A DNA stretch of 26,326 bases from DATFRX01 sp035630615 (GCA_035630615.1 DASQKI010000023.1:1-26326), one strand, 5' to 3'. Numbered from the stretch's first letter, positions 1-8,501 are shown. Made by a program: numbers and translations. Notes: generated by a model not told the origin, from the sequence alone.

Positions 1-1270
1 CCTCCGGGTCGTCGTATTCGATCCCGGTGCGGTAGTTCTTCGTCCAGTACGAGACTCCGCGAGCGCGGTCGTAGTCCTCCACTTGGTGAACCCAGCGCTT
101 CCCGACGAAGGGCACGTCGCAGACGATGCGTGGCGTGGCGAAGCCGGGCAGGTAACCCATCATCGAGTGCTGGAGAGCCTGAGCCTCGTGCACCGGGAGT
201 CGCCAGTGCTCGGAGTTCGGGATCATGTCGCACATGTAGAAGTAGTACGGCATGATGCCGGCGCCGTCGAGCAGCGCGAACGACAGGTCCAACAGTGCAT
301 GCGCGTCGGCGTTGACGCCATCGAGCAGCACGCCCTGGTTGCGTACGTCGCGAATGCCGGTGTCGAGCATCGCCCGCGTCGCCTTGGCGACCAGCGGCGT
401 GATCGAGTTGGCGTGGTTGACGTGGGTGTGGATGGCGATCGACACGCCTCGGTCATTGGCGAGCGATCCGACCCGCTCCATGCCCGTGCGTACGTCGTCG
501 GACAGCCAGTGCTGGGGGAGACCCATCAACGCCTTGGTCGCGAGCCGGATGTCGCGGATGTTTTCGATCTCGAGCAGCTTGGTGACGAAGTCCTCGAGGC
601 GGGCCCACGGCATGTTGGCCACGTCGCCACCGGAGACGACCACGTCGCGCACCTGCGGCGTATCCCGAAGGTAGTCGAGCATCGAGCCGAGTCGGTCGAC
701 CGGCTTTAGGCTGAACTTGTGCTTGTCGATCACCGGTGTGGAGTTGCCGACGAGGTCCATCCGGGTGCAGTGCCCGCAGTACTGGGGGCAAGTCGGGAGC
801 ACCTCGGCCAACACCTTGGTCGGGTAGCGGTGGGTCAGCCCCTCGGTCGCCCACATGTCCTGCTCGTGCAGCGAGTCCCGCGTCGCGTGCGGGTGGCTCG
901 GCCAGTCGGTCCGGCGGTCCGAGAACACCGGCAGCATGTAGTGCCGGATCGGGTCGGCATAGAGGGCGTCGGTGAAGCCAGGGTCATCGGTCGCCAGATG
1001 CGGCACCATCGTGTTGATCATCTGCGGTGGCAGCAACATCGACATCGTCGCCCGCTCGGCCTGGTCGCGCTCGAGGTCGGTGTAGAACCGCTCGTCGAGC
1101 CCGTCGCCAACAAGGGCGCGCAGCTGCTTGATGTTTTTGACGCAGTGGGCTCGCTGCCACTGCACCGACTCCCACTCCTCGGTCGTGACGTCGCGCCACC
1201 CGGGGTAGCGGGTCCAGTCCGGTTCGACGAGCTCAACGCGGCGGTAGGCGTACGGCTGATCAGTCGTCAT
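1..1270 (-). CDS. kamA: Lysine 2,3-aminomutase, radical SAM (C-terminus cut by window edge)
   Basis: Converts L-lysine to L-beta-lysine with S-adenosylmethionine, a [4Fe-4S] cluster and PLP, the entry step of lysine fermentation. I read the frame directly: it opens at ATG 1270 (MTTDQPYAYRR), preceded by a GAGGAC-like ribosome site, and stays open for 423 codons to the left edge, so the gene is partial at its 3' end. The radical SAM cluster motif Cx3Cx2C is present as CPQYCGHC (Cys161, Cys165, Cys168). The following TRMD and the later SGGDVANMP match the KamA fold. Lys391 in FVGKRW is a candidate PLP lysine, by position compared with the clostridial enzyme. It is already longer than the 416-residue clostridial enzyme and belongs to a divergent subtype. 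The divergent kdd-kamDE-kal operon supports the lysine assignment over a generic KamA-family protein. Confidence 0.93.
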   Translation of the reverse strand, partial: MTTDQPYAYRRVELVEPDWTRYPGWRDVTTEEWESVQWQRAHCVKNIKQLRALVGDGLDERFYTDLERDQAERATMSMLLPPQMINTMVPHLATDDPGFTDALYADPIRHYMLPVFSDRRTDWPSHPHATRDSLHEQDMWATEGLTHRYPTKVLAEVLPTCPQYCGHCTRMDLVGNSTPVIDKHKFSLKPVDRLGSMLDYLRDTPQVRDVVVSGGDVANMPWARLEDFVTKLLEIENIRDIRLATKALMGLPQHWLSDDVRTGMERVGSLANDRGVSIAIHTHVNHANSITPLVAKATRAMLDTGIRDVRNQGVLLDGVNADAHALLDLSFALLDGAGIMPYYFYMCDMIPNSEHWRLPVHEAQALQHSMMGYLPGFATPRIVCDVPFVGKRWVHQVEDYDRARGVSYWTKNYRTGIEYDDPE

Positions 1271-1407
1271 GTCGAAGGTCCTCGCCAGCTGCTCGGGATC
1301 GGTTGTCGAAACGCTCCACGCATGCCAGAGTACGAAAGAGTCTATGGCGAGTCCAATATCTAGCCGTAAGATCTTCAGTGTATCGGCACTCTATCGGGAG
1401 GACTTCC
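1271..1407. promoter_or_regulatory. Divergent kamA / kdd intergenic control region
   Basis: These 137 bases separate the two divergent lysine-catabolic transcripts and must hold both promoters. I see an 8-bp palindrome AAGATCTT at 1368-1375 and a repeated TATCGG (1381 and 1393) just before the kdd ribosome site. No clear -35/-10 pair stands out and no regulator gene lies beside it, so the regulator is unknown. Confidence 0.4.
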
Positions 1408-2469
1408 GTGTCGGACCGTCTCGCTCTGTCGCCCGTCGGACTGCACCGCGTCCTGGCGCCGGCCGGCGTGTTGCCCCAGGCCGCGGATCGGCTCGACACC
1501 AGGTCCGAGCTCTGGCCCGATGAGGTGCGGATCCGGGTCGAGCGACTCAACCTCGACGCGGCGAGCTTCCGCCAGCTCGAGCGCAAGCACGGGGGAGACC
1601 GCGATGCGATCCGCGCCGACGTTCTCGAGATCGTACGGACTCGGGGCAAGATGCATAATCCGGATACCGGCTCGGGCGGCATGTTGATCGGCACGGTCGA
1701 GGAGATCGGACCCGAGTCGACCCTGGGCCTTGCCGTCGGAGACCGGATCGCGACCCTCGTGTCGCTGACGCTGACCCCGCTGGTGATCGAGGACGAGCTG
1801 GCCGACTGGGACGGCGCCGGTGAGCAGGTGCCGGTCAAGGGCTACGCGATCCTATTCGGCCAGAGCATCGCGGCTCGGCTGCCCGACGACCTGCCGACCG
1901 AGCTCTCGCTCGCCGTGATGGACGTCTGCGGCGCGGCGGCGCTGACCCAGCGCGTCGTGGCCGCCGCGAGCGAGCCGACGGTCTGTGTCGTCGGCGCCGC
2001 CGGCAAGAGCGGATCGCTCGCGCTCGCCGCCGCGGCGGCTGCTGGTGCCGGCCGCCTGATCGGGGTCGTGCCCAACGGTGCCGAGGCCGAGCTCCTCACG
2101 GCCGCCGACTTGGCCGACACGGTGGCGATTGCCGACGCGCGTGACCCGGTGTCGCTGTCGACAGCGGTCCGCTATGCGGGTGGGCCGGCCGACGTGACGG
2201 TGGTCTGCGTCGACGTCCCAGGTTGCGAGGGCGGCGCAATCCTCTCGACGGCGAGCGGCGGCACGGTGATCTTCTTCTCGATGGCGACGTCGTTCAGCGC
2301 AGCCGCGCTCGGCGCCGAGGGTCTTGCGGCCGACGTCACGATGCTGATCGGCAATGGCTACGCCCCCGGCCACGCCGACCTCGCGCTCGGTCTGCTACGC
2401 GACAGCCCGGCCGTACGCAGCCTGTTCGAGGCGCGCACCGGCGTCGGGGGGACGATGATGGGGTCATGA
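1408..2469 (+). CDS. kdd: L-erythro-3,5-diaminohexanoate dehydrogenase
   Basis: NAD(P)-dependent oxidative deamination of 3,5-diaminohexanoate to 3-keto-5-aminohexanoate, after the two aminomutase steps. The product is 353 residues, the usual size of Kdd. It has an N-terminal alcohol-dehydrogenase-like substrate domain (about 1-185) with the family-like GKMHNPDTGSGGML stretch (80-93). The Rossmann nucleotide site is GAAGKSG (196-202). I chose GTG 1408 because GGGAGGA lies five bases upstream (1396-1402); the frame is open further upstream, to about 1303, but that extension is rich in Arg/Ser and has no ribosome site. The stop overlaps the kamD start (ATGA), so the two are translationally coupled. 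Identification rests on family resemblance plus the unambiguous kamDE neighbours. Confidence 0.9.
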   Translation: MSDRLALSPVGLHRVLAPAGVLPQAADRLDTRSELWPDEVRIRVERLNLDAASFRQLERKHGGDRDAIRADVLEIVRTRGKMHNPDTGSGGMLIGTVEEIGPESTLGLAVGDRIATLVSLTLTPLVIEDELADWDGAGEQVPVKGYAILFGQSIAARLPDDLPTELSLAVMDVCGAAALTQRVVAAASEPTVCVVGAAGKSGSLALAAAAAAGAGRLIGVVPNGAEAELLTAADLADTVAIADARDPVSLSTAVRYAGGPADVTVVCVDVPGCEGGAILSTASGGTVIFFSMATSFSAAALGAEGLAADVTMLIGNGYAPGHADLALGLLRDSPAVRSLFEARTGVGGTMMGS

Positions 2470-4052
2470 GCGCACAACCGAAGCTCGGGCTCGATCCGGA
2501 GGCCGTACGGAAGGCCCGCGAACTGGCCCGGACCGCCGGCCAACCGATCGTCGAGCTGGCCCAGCAGCACACGACGGTCTCCGTCGAGCGCGCCACCCTG
2601 CGCCTGGCCGGCCTCAGCGGTGCCGACCCAGACGGCACACCGTGGGTGAACCGCCTGGTCGACGCGGTCCGCGGCGATGTCGACCTCGATCACGGTGTGG
2701 CGCTCCCAGTCTGGGACGCTCTCCTGCGCGGCGACGCGGCCGACCTCCACGAGCTGGCGACGAAGGCAAGCGTCGGATCTGCCCGCTTCCGCATCCCCGA
2801 GGGCGACGACGCCAAGCGGGCCGAGGCCGCCGCGGTCGAGCCGATCCGCGCCGGCATCGCCCGGATCGACGAGCGCCGAGTCGAACGCGAGCGGCTGATC
2901 GCCACGGTCGGCGATGCGCCGCGTACGCCGTGGATCTATCTCATCGTGGCGACCGGCGACATCTACGAGGACATCCCGCAGGCCCAGGCGGCGGCCCGCG
3001 AGGGAGCCGACGTCATTGCGGTGATCCGGTCCACCGGGCAGTCGCTGCTCGACTTCGTACCCGAGGGTGCGACCCGTGAGGGCTTCGCCGGCACGTACGC
3101 CACACAGGAAAACTTCCGACTCATGCGGGCGGCGCTCGACGAGACCAGCAAGGAGCTCGGCCGCTACGTCCGGCTCACCAACTACGCGTCCGGGCTCTGC
3201 ATGCCGGAGATCGCCGCCCTCGCCGGTCTCGAGCGGCTCGACATGATGCTCAACGACTCGATGTACGGCATCCTCTTCCGCGACATCAACCCGGTCCGGA
3301 CCTTCGTCGACCAGCGATTCAGCCGCCAGGTGCACGCGCGGGCCGGGATCATCATCAACACCGGCGAGGACAACTACCTCACGACGGCCGATGCCGTCGA
3401 GGCCGCGCACACCGTGACGGTCAGCCAGTTGCTCAACGAGTTCTTCGGCAGGGAGGCCGGGCTCGACGACTGGCAGCTCGGGCTCGGGCATGCGTTCGAG
3501 ATCAACCCCGACGTGCCCGACAGCTTCCGGATGGAGCTGGCGCACGCGATGCTGGCCCGTGAGCTGTTCCCGGACGCGCCGCTGAAGTGGATGCCGCCCA
3601 CGCGCCACATGACCGGCGACGTCTTCCGCGGCTACCTGCTCGACGGGTTCTTCAACCTGGTGGGCGCCCTCACCGGTCAGGGCATCCTGCTGGTCGGCAT
3701 GATGACCGAGGCCGTCGTGACGCCGTGGCTGTCCGACCGCGATCTGGCGCTGCAAAACGTGCGGTACGTGATGAACGCCGTCGGCGACCTGCACGAGGAC
3801 TTTCAGCCCGCTCCCGACGGCTACGTCGCGCGCCGAGCGTCCCAGGTGCTCGGCGAGAGCATCGACTTGCTGGAGCGGATCATCGCCCACACCCCGTCGG
3901 ATTCGGCGGGCGGCCTGCTCGACGCCATCGCCGACGGCACGTTCGGACTCATGAAGCGACCGGCAGACGGCGGCCGTGGCCTGGACGGCGTCGTCCGCAA
4001 GGCCGAGGGTTACTGCAATCCCGCCACCGACGTTCTCGAGGGGGCGCGATGA
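2466..4052 (+). CDS. kamD: Lysine 5,6-aminomutase alpha subunit
   Basis: Large catalytic subunit of the adenosylcobalamin- and PLP-dependent D-lysine/beta-lysine 5,6-aminomutase, which moves the terminal amino group to give 3,5-diaminohexanoate from beta-lysine. The product is 528 residues, compared with about 516 in the clostridial enzyme. It forms the TIM-barrel part: conserved stretches include TPWIYLIVATGDIYEDIPQA (about 156-175), MLNDSMYGILFRDIN (about 261-275) and KWMPPTRHMTGDVFRGYLLD (about 377-396). It starts in an ATGA overlap with kdd and ends in an ATGA overlap with kamE, as expected for a two-subunit enzyme made in fixed ratio. No separate reactivating chaperone gene (KamB/C or OraX type) is in the window. 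Confidence 0.95.
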   Translation: MSAQPKLGLDPEAVRKARELARTAGQPIVELAQQHTTVSVERATLRLAGLSGADPDGTPWVNRLVDAVRGDVDLDHGVALPVWDALLRGDAADLHELATKASVGSARFRIPEGDDAKRAEAAAVEPIRAGIARIDERRVERERLIATVGDAPRTPWIYLIVATGDIYEDIPQAQAAAREGADVIAVIRSTGQSLLDFVPEGATREGFAGTYATQENFRLMRAALDETSKELGRYVRLTNYASGLCMPEIAALAGLERLDMMLNDSMYGILFRDINPVRTFVDQRFSRQVHARAGIIINTGEDNYLTTADAVEAAHTVTVSQLLNEFFGREAGLDDWQLGLGHAFEINPDVPDSFRMELAHAMLARELFPDAPLKWMPPTRHMTGDVFRGYLLDGFFNLVGALTGQGILLVGMMTEAVVTPWLSDRDLALQNVRYVMNAVGDLHEDFQPAPDGYVARRASQVLGESIDLLERIIAHTPSDSAGGLLDAIADGTFGLMKRPADGGRGLDGVVRKAEGYCNPATDVLEGAR

Positions 4053-4828
4053 GCACGACGGAGCAGGACCACCGGATCATCCGGCCATACGGCGACACGA
4101 CCGGCGACGGCATGGTGCAGCTGTCGTTTACCTTGCCCCTGAGCTCGACGACGAGGGCGCAGACCCAAATCGCTGAGGGAGCGGCCGCGCAGCTCGCCAA
4201 CAAGATGGGCATGGACCCCGCGATGGTCGTGCACGCCAAGGCGATGGGCCCCGACTTCACGTTCTTCGTGGTCTACGGCCGGGTCAACCATCTCGTCGAC
4301 GTCGACGCCGTCCAGGTCGTCGAGCGCGACTTCCCGCTGCTCACGCCCAAGGAGGTCAACCTCGCTGTTCGCGAAGGCTTGCGCCGGCGGCTGACCATCG
4401 TCGGCGGCTGCATCGGCACCGACGCCCACACCGTCGGCATCGACGCCATCCTGAACATCAAGGGCTTCGCGGGGGAGAAGGGTCTGGAATATTACCGAGA
4501 GATCCGCGTCGTCAACCTCGGCGCGCAGATCTCGGTGCCCGACCTGGTCGCCAGTGCCCGAGAGCACCAGGCCGACGCCGTCCTGGTGTCGCAGGTGGTG
4601 ACCCAGCGCGATGCGCACCTGCTCAACACCAAGGAGATGTCGGCCGCGTTCAGCGAGGCCTACTCCGAAGCGGACAGACCGTTGCTCATCGTGGGTGGTC
4701 CGCGATTCGACGAGATGATGGCGAGCGAGCTCGGCGTCGACCGTGTGTTCTCACGAGGCACAACACCGGCCGAGGTCGCGAGCTACCTCGTGCATGCCCT
4801 GGTCAGCCAGCGAAAGCAGGACAGATGA
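4049..4828 (+). CDS. kamE: Lysine 5,6-aminomutase beta subunit, B12-binding
   Basis: Small subunit that carries the adenosylcobalamin domain and, in the resting state, the PLP lysine. The product is 259 residues. The base-off/His-on cobalamin motif DxHxxG is seen as D125-A-H127-T-V-G130. The PLP-binding lysine is Lys138 in NIKGFAG. The 11-residue spacing between this His and Lys equals that of the clostridial enzyme (His133/Lys144). A Rossmann-like B12 domain follows (RVVNLGAQISVPDLV, then VLVSQVVTQRD and LIVGGPRFDE). It overlaps kamD and kal by four bases each. Confidence 0.95.
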   Translation: MSTTEQDHRIIRPYGDTTGDGMVQLSFTLPLSSTTRAQTQIAEGAAAQLANKMGMDPAMVVHAKAMGPDFTFFVVYGRVNHLVDVDAVQVVERDFPLLTPKEVNLAVREGLRRRLTIVGGCIGTDAHTVGIDAILNIKGFAGEKGLEYYREIRVVNLGAQISVPDLVASAREHQADAVLVSQVVTQRDAHLLNTKEMSAAFSEAYSEADRPLLIVGGPRFDEMMASELGVDRVFSRGTTPAEVASYLVHALVSQRKQDR

Positions 4829-5238
4829 CGACAGGCGACTCCGCGACGACCGACCCGCGTCTCGGCCTGACGGTCACGCAACGCCGCTATGTGCCCTATT
4901 CGCATGCGCACTACGGCGGCAACCTCGTCGACGGCGCCTACGTACTCAGCCTGTTCGGCGACGTCGCGACCGAGGCCTGCATCCGTGCCGACGGCGACGA
5001 GGGTCTGTTCGCGTCCTATAGCGACGTGCAGTTTCAGGCGCCGTTGCGGGCCGGCGACGTCGTCGAGGCGTCCGCGACGGTGACCCGTGTCGGGCGCCGC
5101 AGTCGCGAGCTGTCGTTCGAGGCTCGCGTCGTGTGCCGGGCCCGTCCCGAGGTCTCGGAGTCGGCCGCCGAGGTGCTCGATCCGCCGAGCGTGATCACGA
5201 CCGCGGTCGGCACCGTGGTCGTTCCGCCGAGCGCTTAG
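4825..5238 (+). CDS. kal: 3-aminobutyryl-CoA ammonia-lyase
   Basis: Hotdog-fold lyase that removes ammonia from L-3-aminobutyryl-CoA to give crotonyl-CoA, the late step of lysine fermentation. The product is 137 residues, normal for the family. The N-terminal VPYSHAHYGGNLVDGAYV and the following FGDVATEACIRADGDEGLF are what I know as the hallmark of Kal, and FQAPLRAGDVVEASATV is a typical hotdog strand pair. The start is in an ATGA overlap with kamE and there is no better in-frame start. It is the last gene of the operon; a nested hairpin follows 70-110 bases downstream. A generic thioesterase is the alternative, made unlikely by the motif and context. Confidence 0.9.
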   Translation: MTTGDSATTDPRLGLTVTQRRYVPYSHAHYGGNLVDGAYVLSLFGDVATEACIRADGDEGLFASYSDVQFQAPLRAGDVVEASATVTRVGRRSRELSFEARVVCRARPEVSESAAEVLDPPSVITTAVGTVVVPPSA

Positions 5239-5659
5239 CATCGGGCGCGGCGCCGCCACGCGACACGCCAGACTAGGAAATCTACGTCGCAAATTTTGCC
5301 GCCGGGAACAACCCAGGTGACCTGGGCAGATGTCCCAAATGCCCAGGTCAGGGGACGGGTTGACAGTCCGCCCTGGTCGCCTGCACGCTCAATGGGTCCA
5401 TCATGTGAGCCGGTGTCTCGGGCCGGCGTCCGAGTGGCCGCGCGACGTGGGTCCGGATCCAGACCCCACCTCTCGCGGCGGACCGGGTCGTGTCCCAGGA
5501 CAACGGGGTGGCACAAGCGCAGGGCCCGCTGCCTGTTAGACAACGGCTGAGGGCTCGCCGCCAGCGGGTCATTGACTGGTCCGAGGGGCGTGGGCTCTGC
5601 GCTCTATCTCGCTTCCCGGTAGCGTTTGCCCCACATCGTTTCGCTCACCAGGAAGCCCC
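5239..5659. other. Gene-free stretch of 421 bases with hairpins
   Basis: Between kal and lnt I find no convincing coding frame: open frames here have arginine/serine-rich, family-less translations and no ribosome sites. It holds the hairpins at 5312-5349, an imperfect stem at 5447-5468 (GTGGGTC facing GACCCCAC), and close to lnt a possible -10 element TAGCGT (5620-5625) without a good -35. A small RNA is possible but nothing in the sequence identifies one. Confidence 0.5.
5312..5349. terminator. Nested alternative hairpins after the lysine operon
   Basis: CCCAGGT-G-ACCTGGG (5312-5326) is a perfect palindrome. Its right arm, extended as GACCTGGGCA (5319-5328), also pairs perfectly with TGCCCAGGTC (5340-5349) across an 11-base loop, so the two stems exclude each other. 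There is no T-tract. It could end the kal transcript or act as a protein site for lnt. Confidence 0.5.
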
Positions 5660-7255
5660 GTGCCCTATTACCTCCGGCTGTTCGCCGCCGCCGTGTGCGG
5701 CGTCGCGGTGTACGCCGGTTTCCCGCCTCGCGGATGGTGGTGGCTGTTGGTCGTCGGGCTCGTCGGGCTGGTCTACCTGCTGCAAGACGTCAGCCCACGC
5801 CGTGCGGCCGGTGTCGGCTTCGTCTTCGGGCTCGGCTTCATGTGCACGCTGTTGGAGTGGCTGTCGGTGCTGGGGCCAGACGTCTGGCTGCTCGTCGCGG
5901 TCGCGTCCGCCGGCTTCTATGCGTTGTTCGGCTGGGCCTACGCCCGTACTCGCGACTTGCCCGGCCATCTGCTGTGGGCGACCGCGCTGTGGGTCGGCAT
6001 GGAGTACCTGCGCAGCCAGGTCCCGTTCGGCGGGTTCCCGTGGGGGCGGCTCGCCTTCGCGACGCCCGACACGCCCATGCTGTCGTTCAACCGCTGGATC
6101 GGCGTTGCCGCTACCAGTGGCGTGATGTTCCTCGGTGCGTGCGCGCTCGGTGTCGCAGCGCACGCCGCGGTGGTCAACGGCATCGGTCGGCGTCTGACCT
6201 ACGCGGCCGCGATCCCGGTCGGGCTCGTCGTATGCGGCGTCGTGCTTCCGACCGGACTCGCTTCGGCGACGGGTACCGCCACCGTCGCGGCCGTCCAGGG
6301 CGACGTACCGGGCACCGGAGCGGAGAGCCTCGGCCAGCAGCATGAGGTGACGACCAATCACGCCGAAGCGACGGTCGACTACGCCAAGCAGGTCGACGCC
6401 GGTGAACGACCGCGTCCGGATCTCGTCATCTGGCCGGAAAACTCCACCGACGTCGACCCGTTCCACAACCCGGATATCTACGCGGCGATCGACAACGCCG
6501 TCCGGGCGATCGGCGTGCCGACTCTGATCGGCGCCATCGTCGACGGGCCGGGGCAGGGCGAGGCCCAAAACGTCGGGCTGGTGTGGGACCCCAACGACGG
6601 ACCGCTCCCGGATCGGTACGTCAAGCGGCACCTGGTGCCGTTCGGCGAATACATCCCGATGCGTGACCTGATCGCGCCGCTGTCCTCACGGCTGGACCAA
6701 ATCGGTCGGGACATGCAACCTGGCGACGAGCCGGGCCTGCTCCAGGTCGGGCCGGTGCTCGTCGGCACCATGATGTGCTTCGACGTCGCCTACGACGACA
6801 CGATCGCCGACAACGCGGAGGACGGCGCGGACCTCATGGTCGTGCAGACCAACAACGCGACCTACTACGGCAGCGCCCAGCCCGAGCAGCAGTGGGGCAT
6901 CGAACAGGTGCGCGCGGTCGAGACCGGACGCGACGTGGTGGTGGCGTCGGTCAACGGGATCAGCGGCTTCGTGTCGGCCGACGGCGACGTACTTCAACGG
7001 ACCCACAGCCGCGACCAGCAGGTGCTGGTGCAAGACGTACACCTCGCCGACGGCCTGACCTGGGGAGTCCGGTTCGGTGCCTGGATCGAGCGAGGCCTGG
7101 CATTACTCGGCCTCGGAGCGGTGGTCGCGGCATTCGTCATCGGACGCCGTCGGCGCGACGCCGACGAGAGCGGCGCTCACGACGACCAGGATGCTCCGAA
7201 CCCGCAGGAGACGGAGGCGGAGGCGGCGCCGATCACGACCGAGAGCCCGCGATGA
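5660..7255 (+). CDS. lnt: Apolipoprotein N-acyltransferase
   Basis: Membrane enzyme that N-acylates the lipid-modified cysteine of lipoproteins. The product is 531 residues. Hydrophobic helices fill roughly residues 5-205, followed by a nitrilase-like extracytoplasmic domain (about 207-475), a last helix (about 484-502) and a polar acidic tail. The catalytic triad can be read: Glu260 in WPEN, Lys322 in YVKRHLVPFGEY and Cys373 in GTMMCFD. The Cys context differs from the ICYE of proteobacterial enzymes but fits actinobacterial forms. GTG 5660 has AGGAAG four bases upstream. It overlaps the mannosyltransferase start (ATGA). In Mycobacterium tuberculosis the two activities are one polypeptide (Ppm1); here they are separate, coupled genes. 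Confidence 0.93.
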   Translation: MPYYLRLFAAAVCGVAVYAGFPPRGWWWLLVVGLVGLVYLLQDVSPRRAAGVGFVFGLGFMCTLLEWLSVLGPDVWLLVAVASAGFYALFGWAYARTRDLPGHLLWATALWVGMEYLRSQVPFGGFPWGRLAFATPDTPMLSFNRWIGVAATSGVMFLGACALGVAAHAAVVNGIGRRLTYAAAIPVGLVVCGVVLPTGLASATGTATVAAVQGDVPGTGAESLGQQHEVTTNHAEATVDYAKQVDAGERPRPDLVIWPENSTDVDPFHNPDIYAAIDNAVRAIGVPTLIGAIVDGPGQGEAQNVGLVWDPNDGPLPDRYVKRHLVPFGEYIPMRDLIAPLSSRLDQIGRDMQPGDEPGLLQVGPVLVGTMMCFDVAYDDTIADNAEDGADLMVVQTNNATYYGSAQPEQQWGIEQVRAVETGRDVVVASVNGISGFVSADGDVLQRTHSRDQQVLVQDVHLADGLTWGVRFGAWIERGLALLGLGAVVAAFVIGRRRRDADESGAHDDQDAPNPQETEAEAAPITTESPR

Positions 7256-8022
7256 CTTCGCCGGCGGGGGACGGGGGAGTGCTGGTCGTCGTTCCGACCT
7301 ACAACGAGTACGACAACCTCATCGACCTCGTCGAGCGGATCCGTACGACGGTGCCTACGGCCGACATCCTGATCGTCGATGACGCATCACCCGATGGCAC
7401 CGGCAAGCTGGCCGACACGCTGGCCGCCGACGACGACCACCTCCACGTGCTGCATCGGCTCGCCAAGCAGGGCATCGGGGTCGCCTATGTCGCCGGGTAC
7501 GGATGGGGCATGGCCCGTTCGTACGAACGCTTCGTCCAGATGGATGCCGACGGGTCGCACCTGCCGGAGCAGATCCCGCACCTGCTCGATCGGCTGGCCG
7601 ACGCCGATCTCGTGATCGGTTCCCGCTGGGTTTATGGCGGCGGCATCGTCAACTGGTCTCGCCGTCGCGAGTGGTTGTCTCGCGGCGGCAATCTCTACGC
7701 CCGCTGGATGCTGGATCTGCCGGTGCGCGACGCGACCGGCGGCTTCCGTGCCTTCCGGCGGCGAACGCTCGACGGGCTGGCTCTCGGCGCGGTCGCCTCG
7801 CAGGGCTATTGCTTCCAGGTCGACCTGGCCCGCCGGGCCGTCGGAGCCGGGTTTCGGGTCACCGAGGTGCCGATCAGGTTTGTCGAGCGTCGCTTCGGGG
7901 ATTCGAAGATGAGCGGCGGCATCGTGGTCGAGGCGCTGTGGCGGGTCACCCTGTGGGGCTTGAGGCACCGGTTGCGCCAGATGCGTGACGTACGCTGGCG
8001 ATATCGACGCTCGACGCGATAG
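7252..8022 (+). CDS. ppm1: Polyprenol-phosphate mannosyltransferase (dolichol-P-mannose synthase family)
   Basis: GT2-family enzyme that transfers mannose from GDP-mannose to polyprenyl phosphate, giving the lipid-linked donor for lipomannan and protein O-mannosylation. The product is 256 residues. It has the N-terminal VVVPTYNEYDN, then LIVDDASPDGTG, the DxD-type metal motif in QMDADGSH, and the DPM-family stretches IGSRWVYGGGIVNWSRRREW and RDATGGFRAFRR. There is no C-terminal membrane segment, as in bacterial Ppm catalytic domains. Start ATG 7252 overlaps the lnt stop. The order lnt-ppm-fxsA-rbpA resembles the mycobacterial locus Rv2050-Rv2053c, which supports the mannose assignment over other GT2 sugars. 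Confidence 0.9.
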   Translation: MTSPAGDGGVLVVVPTYNEYDNLIDLVERIRTTVPTADILIVDDASPDGTGKLADTLAADDDHLHVLHRLAKQGIGVAYVAGYGWGMARSYERFVQMDADGSHLPEQIPHLLDRLADADLVIGSRWVYGGGIVNWSRRREWLSRGGNLYARWMLDLPVRDATGGFRAFRRRTLDGLALGAVASQGYCFQVDLARRAVGAGFRVTEVPIRFVERRFGDSKMSGGIVVEALWRVTLWGLRHRLRQMRDVRWRYRRSTR

Positions 8023-8057
8023 CGACGTCGGCGTCTCACGATTGACGGAGGTGGCTG

Positions 8058-8501
8058 ATGCGCGGACGTTGGCTGTTGGTCGCGGTCCTACTGCTGCCGG
8101 TGGTCGAGATCGCCGTGATCATCCAGGTGGGTCAGCTGATCGGCGCTTGGTCGACGGTCGCCGTGCTGCTGGCCATCAGCGTGCTGGGCGCGTGGGTGGT
8201 CAAGCACGAAGGTCGACGGGCCTGGCTCGAGCTTCGGACCACGATCGACTCGGGCCAGCCACCGGGGCGCGAACTCACCGACGCAGCCCTCATTCTGGTT
8301 GGCGGCACGCTGTTGCTGACGCCGGGATTCGTCACCGACGTGTTCGGGCTCGTACTCATCCTGCCGGTGACGCGGCCACTGGTGCGTCGCTTCCTCCAGG
8401 CATGGCTAGCGAAGCGAGCGACAACGTATGTCATCGGGGGTGCCGGCTCCCACGGCACCGGTCGACCGACCGTCGTGCCCGGGGAGATCGTCGACGAATA
8501 G
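8058..8501 (+). CDS. fxsA: FxsA family membrane protein
   Basis: Small cytoplasmic-membrane protein of 147 residues. The E. coli homologue, when overproduced, relieves F-plasmid exclusion of phage T7; the normal role is unknown. Hydrophobic segments lie at about 5-24, 28-48 and 78-103, with the typical GAWVVKHEGRRAW connection and the LTPGFVTDVFGLVLILPVTR signature near the third segment. ATG 8058 is preceded by ACGGAGGT at good spacing. It follows the mannosyltransferase by 35 bases in the same direction and converges on rbpA with only eight bases between their ends. Confidence 0.9.
   Translation: MRGRWLLVAVLLLPVVEIAVIIQVGQLIGAWSTVAVLLAISVLGAWVVKHEGRRAWLELRTTIDSGQPPGRELTDAALILVGGTLLLTPGFVTDVFGLVLILPVTRPLVRRFLQAWLAKRATTYVIGGAGSHGTGRPTVVPGEIVDE

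Noticed and set aside
2358..3890. A 510-codon open frame on the minus strand opposite kamD
   Set aside because: It lies fully antisense to the well-conserved kamD, has a low-complexity Val/Asp/Gly/Arg composition and no recognisable domain; it is a GC-rich shadow.
5490..6125. A 211-codon plus-strand frame starting in the kal-lnt gap
   Set aside because: It runs out of frame through lnt and becomes Ser/Arg/Cys-rich; the lnt frame carries the Glu-Lys-Cys triad.
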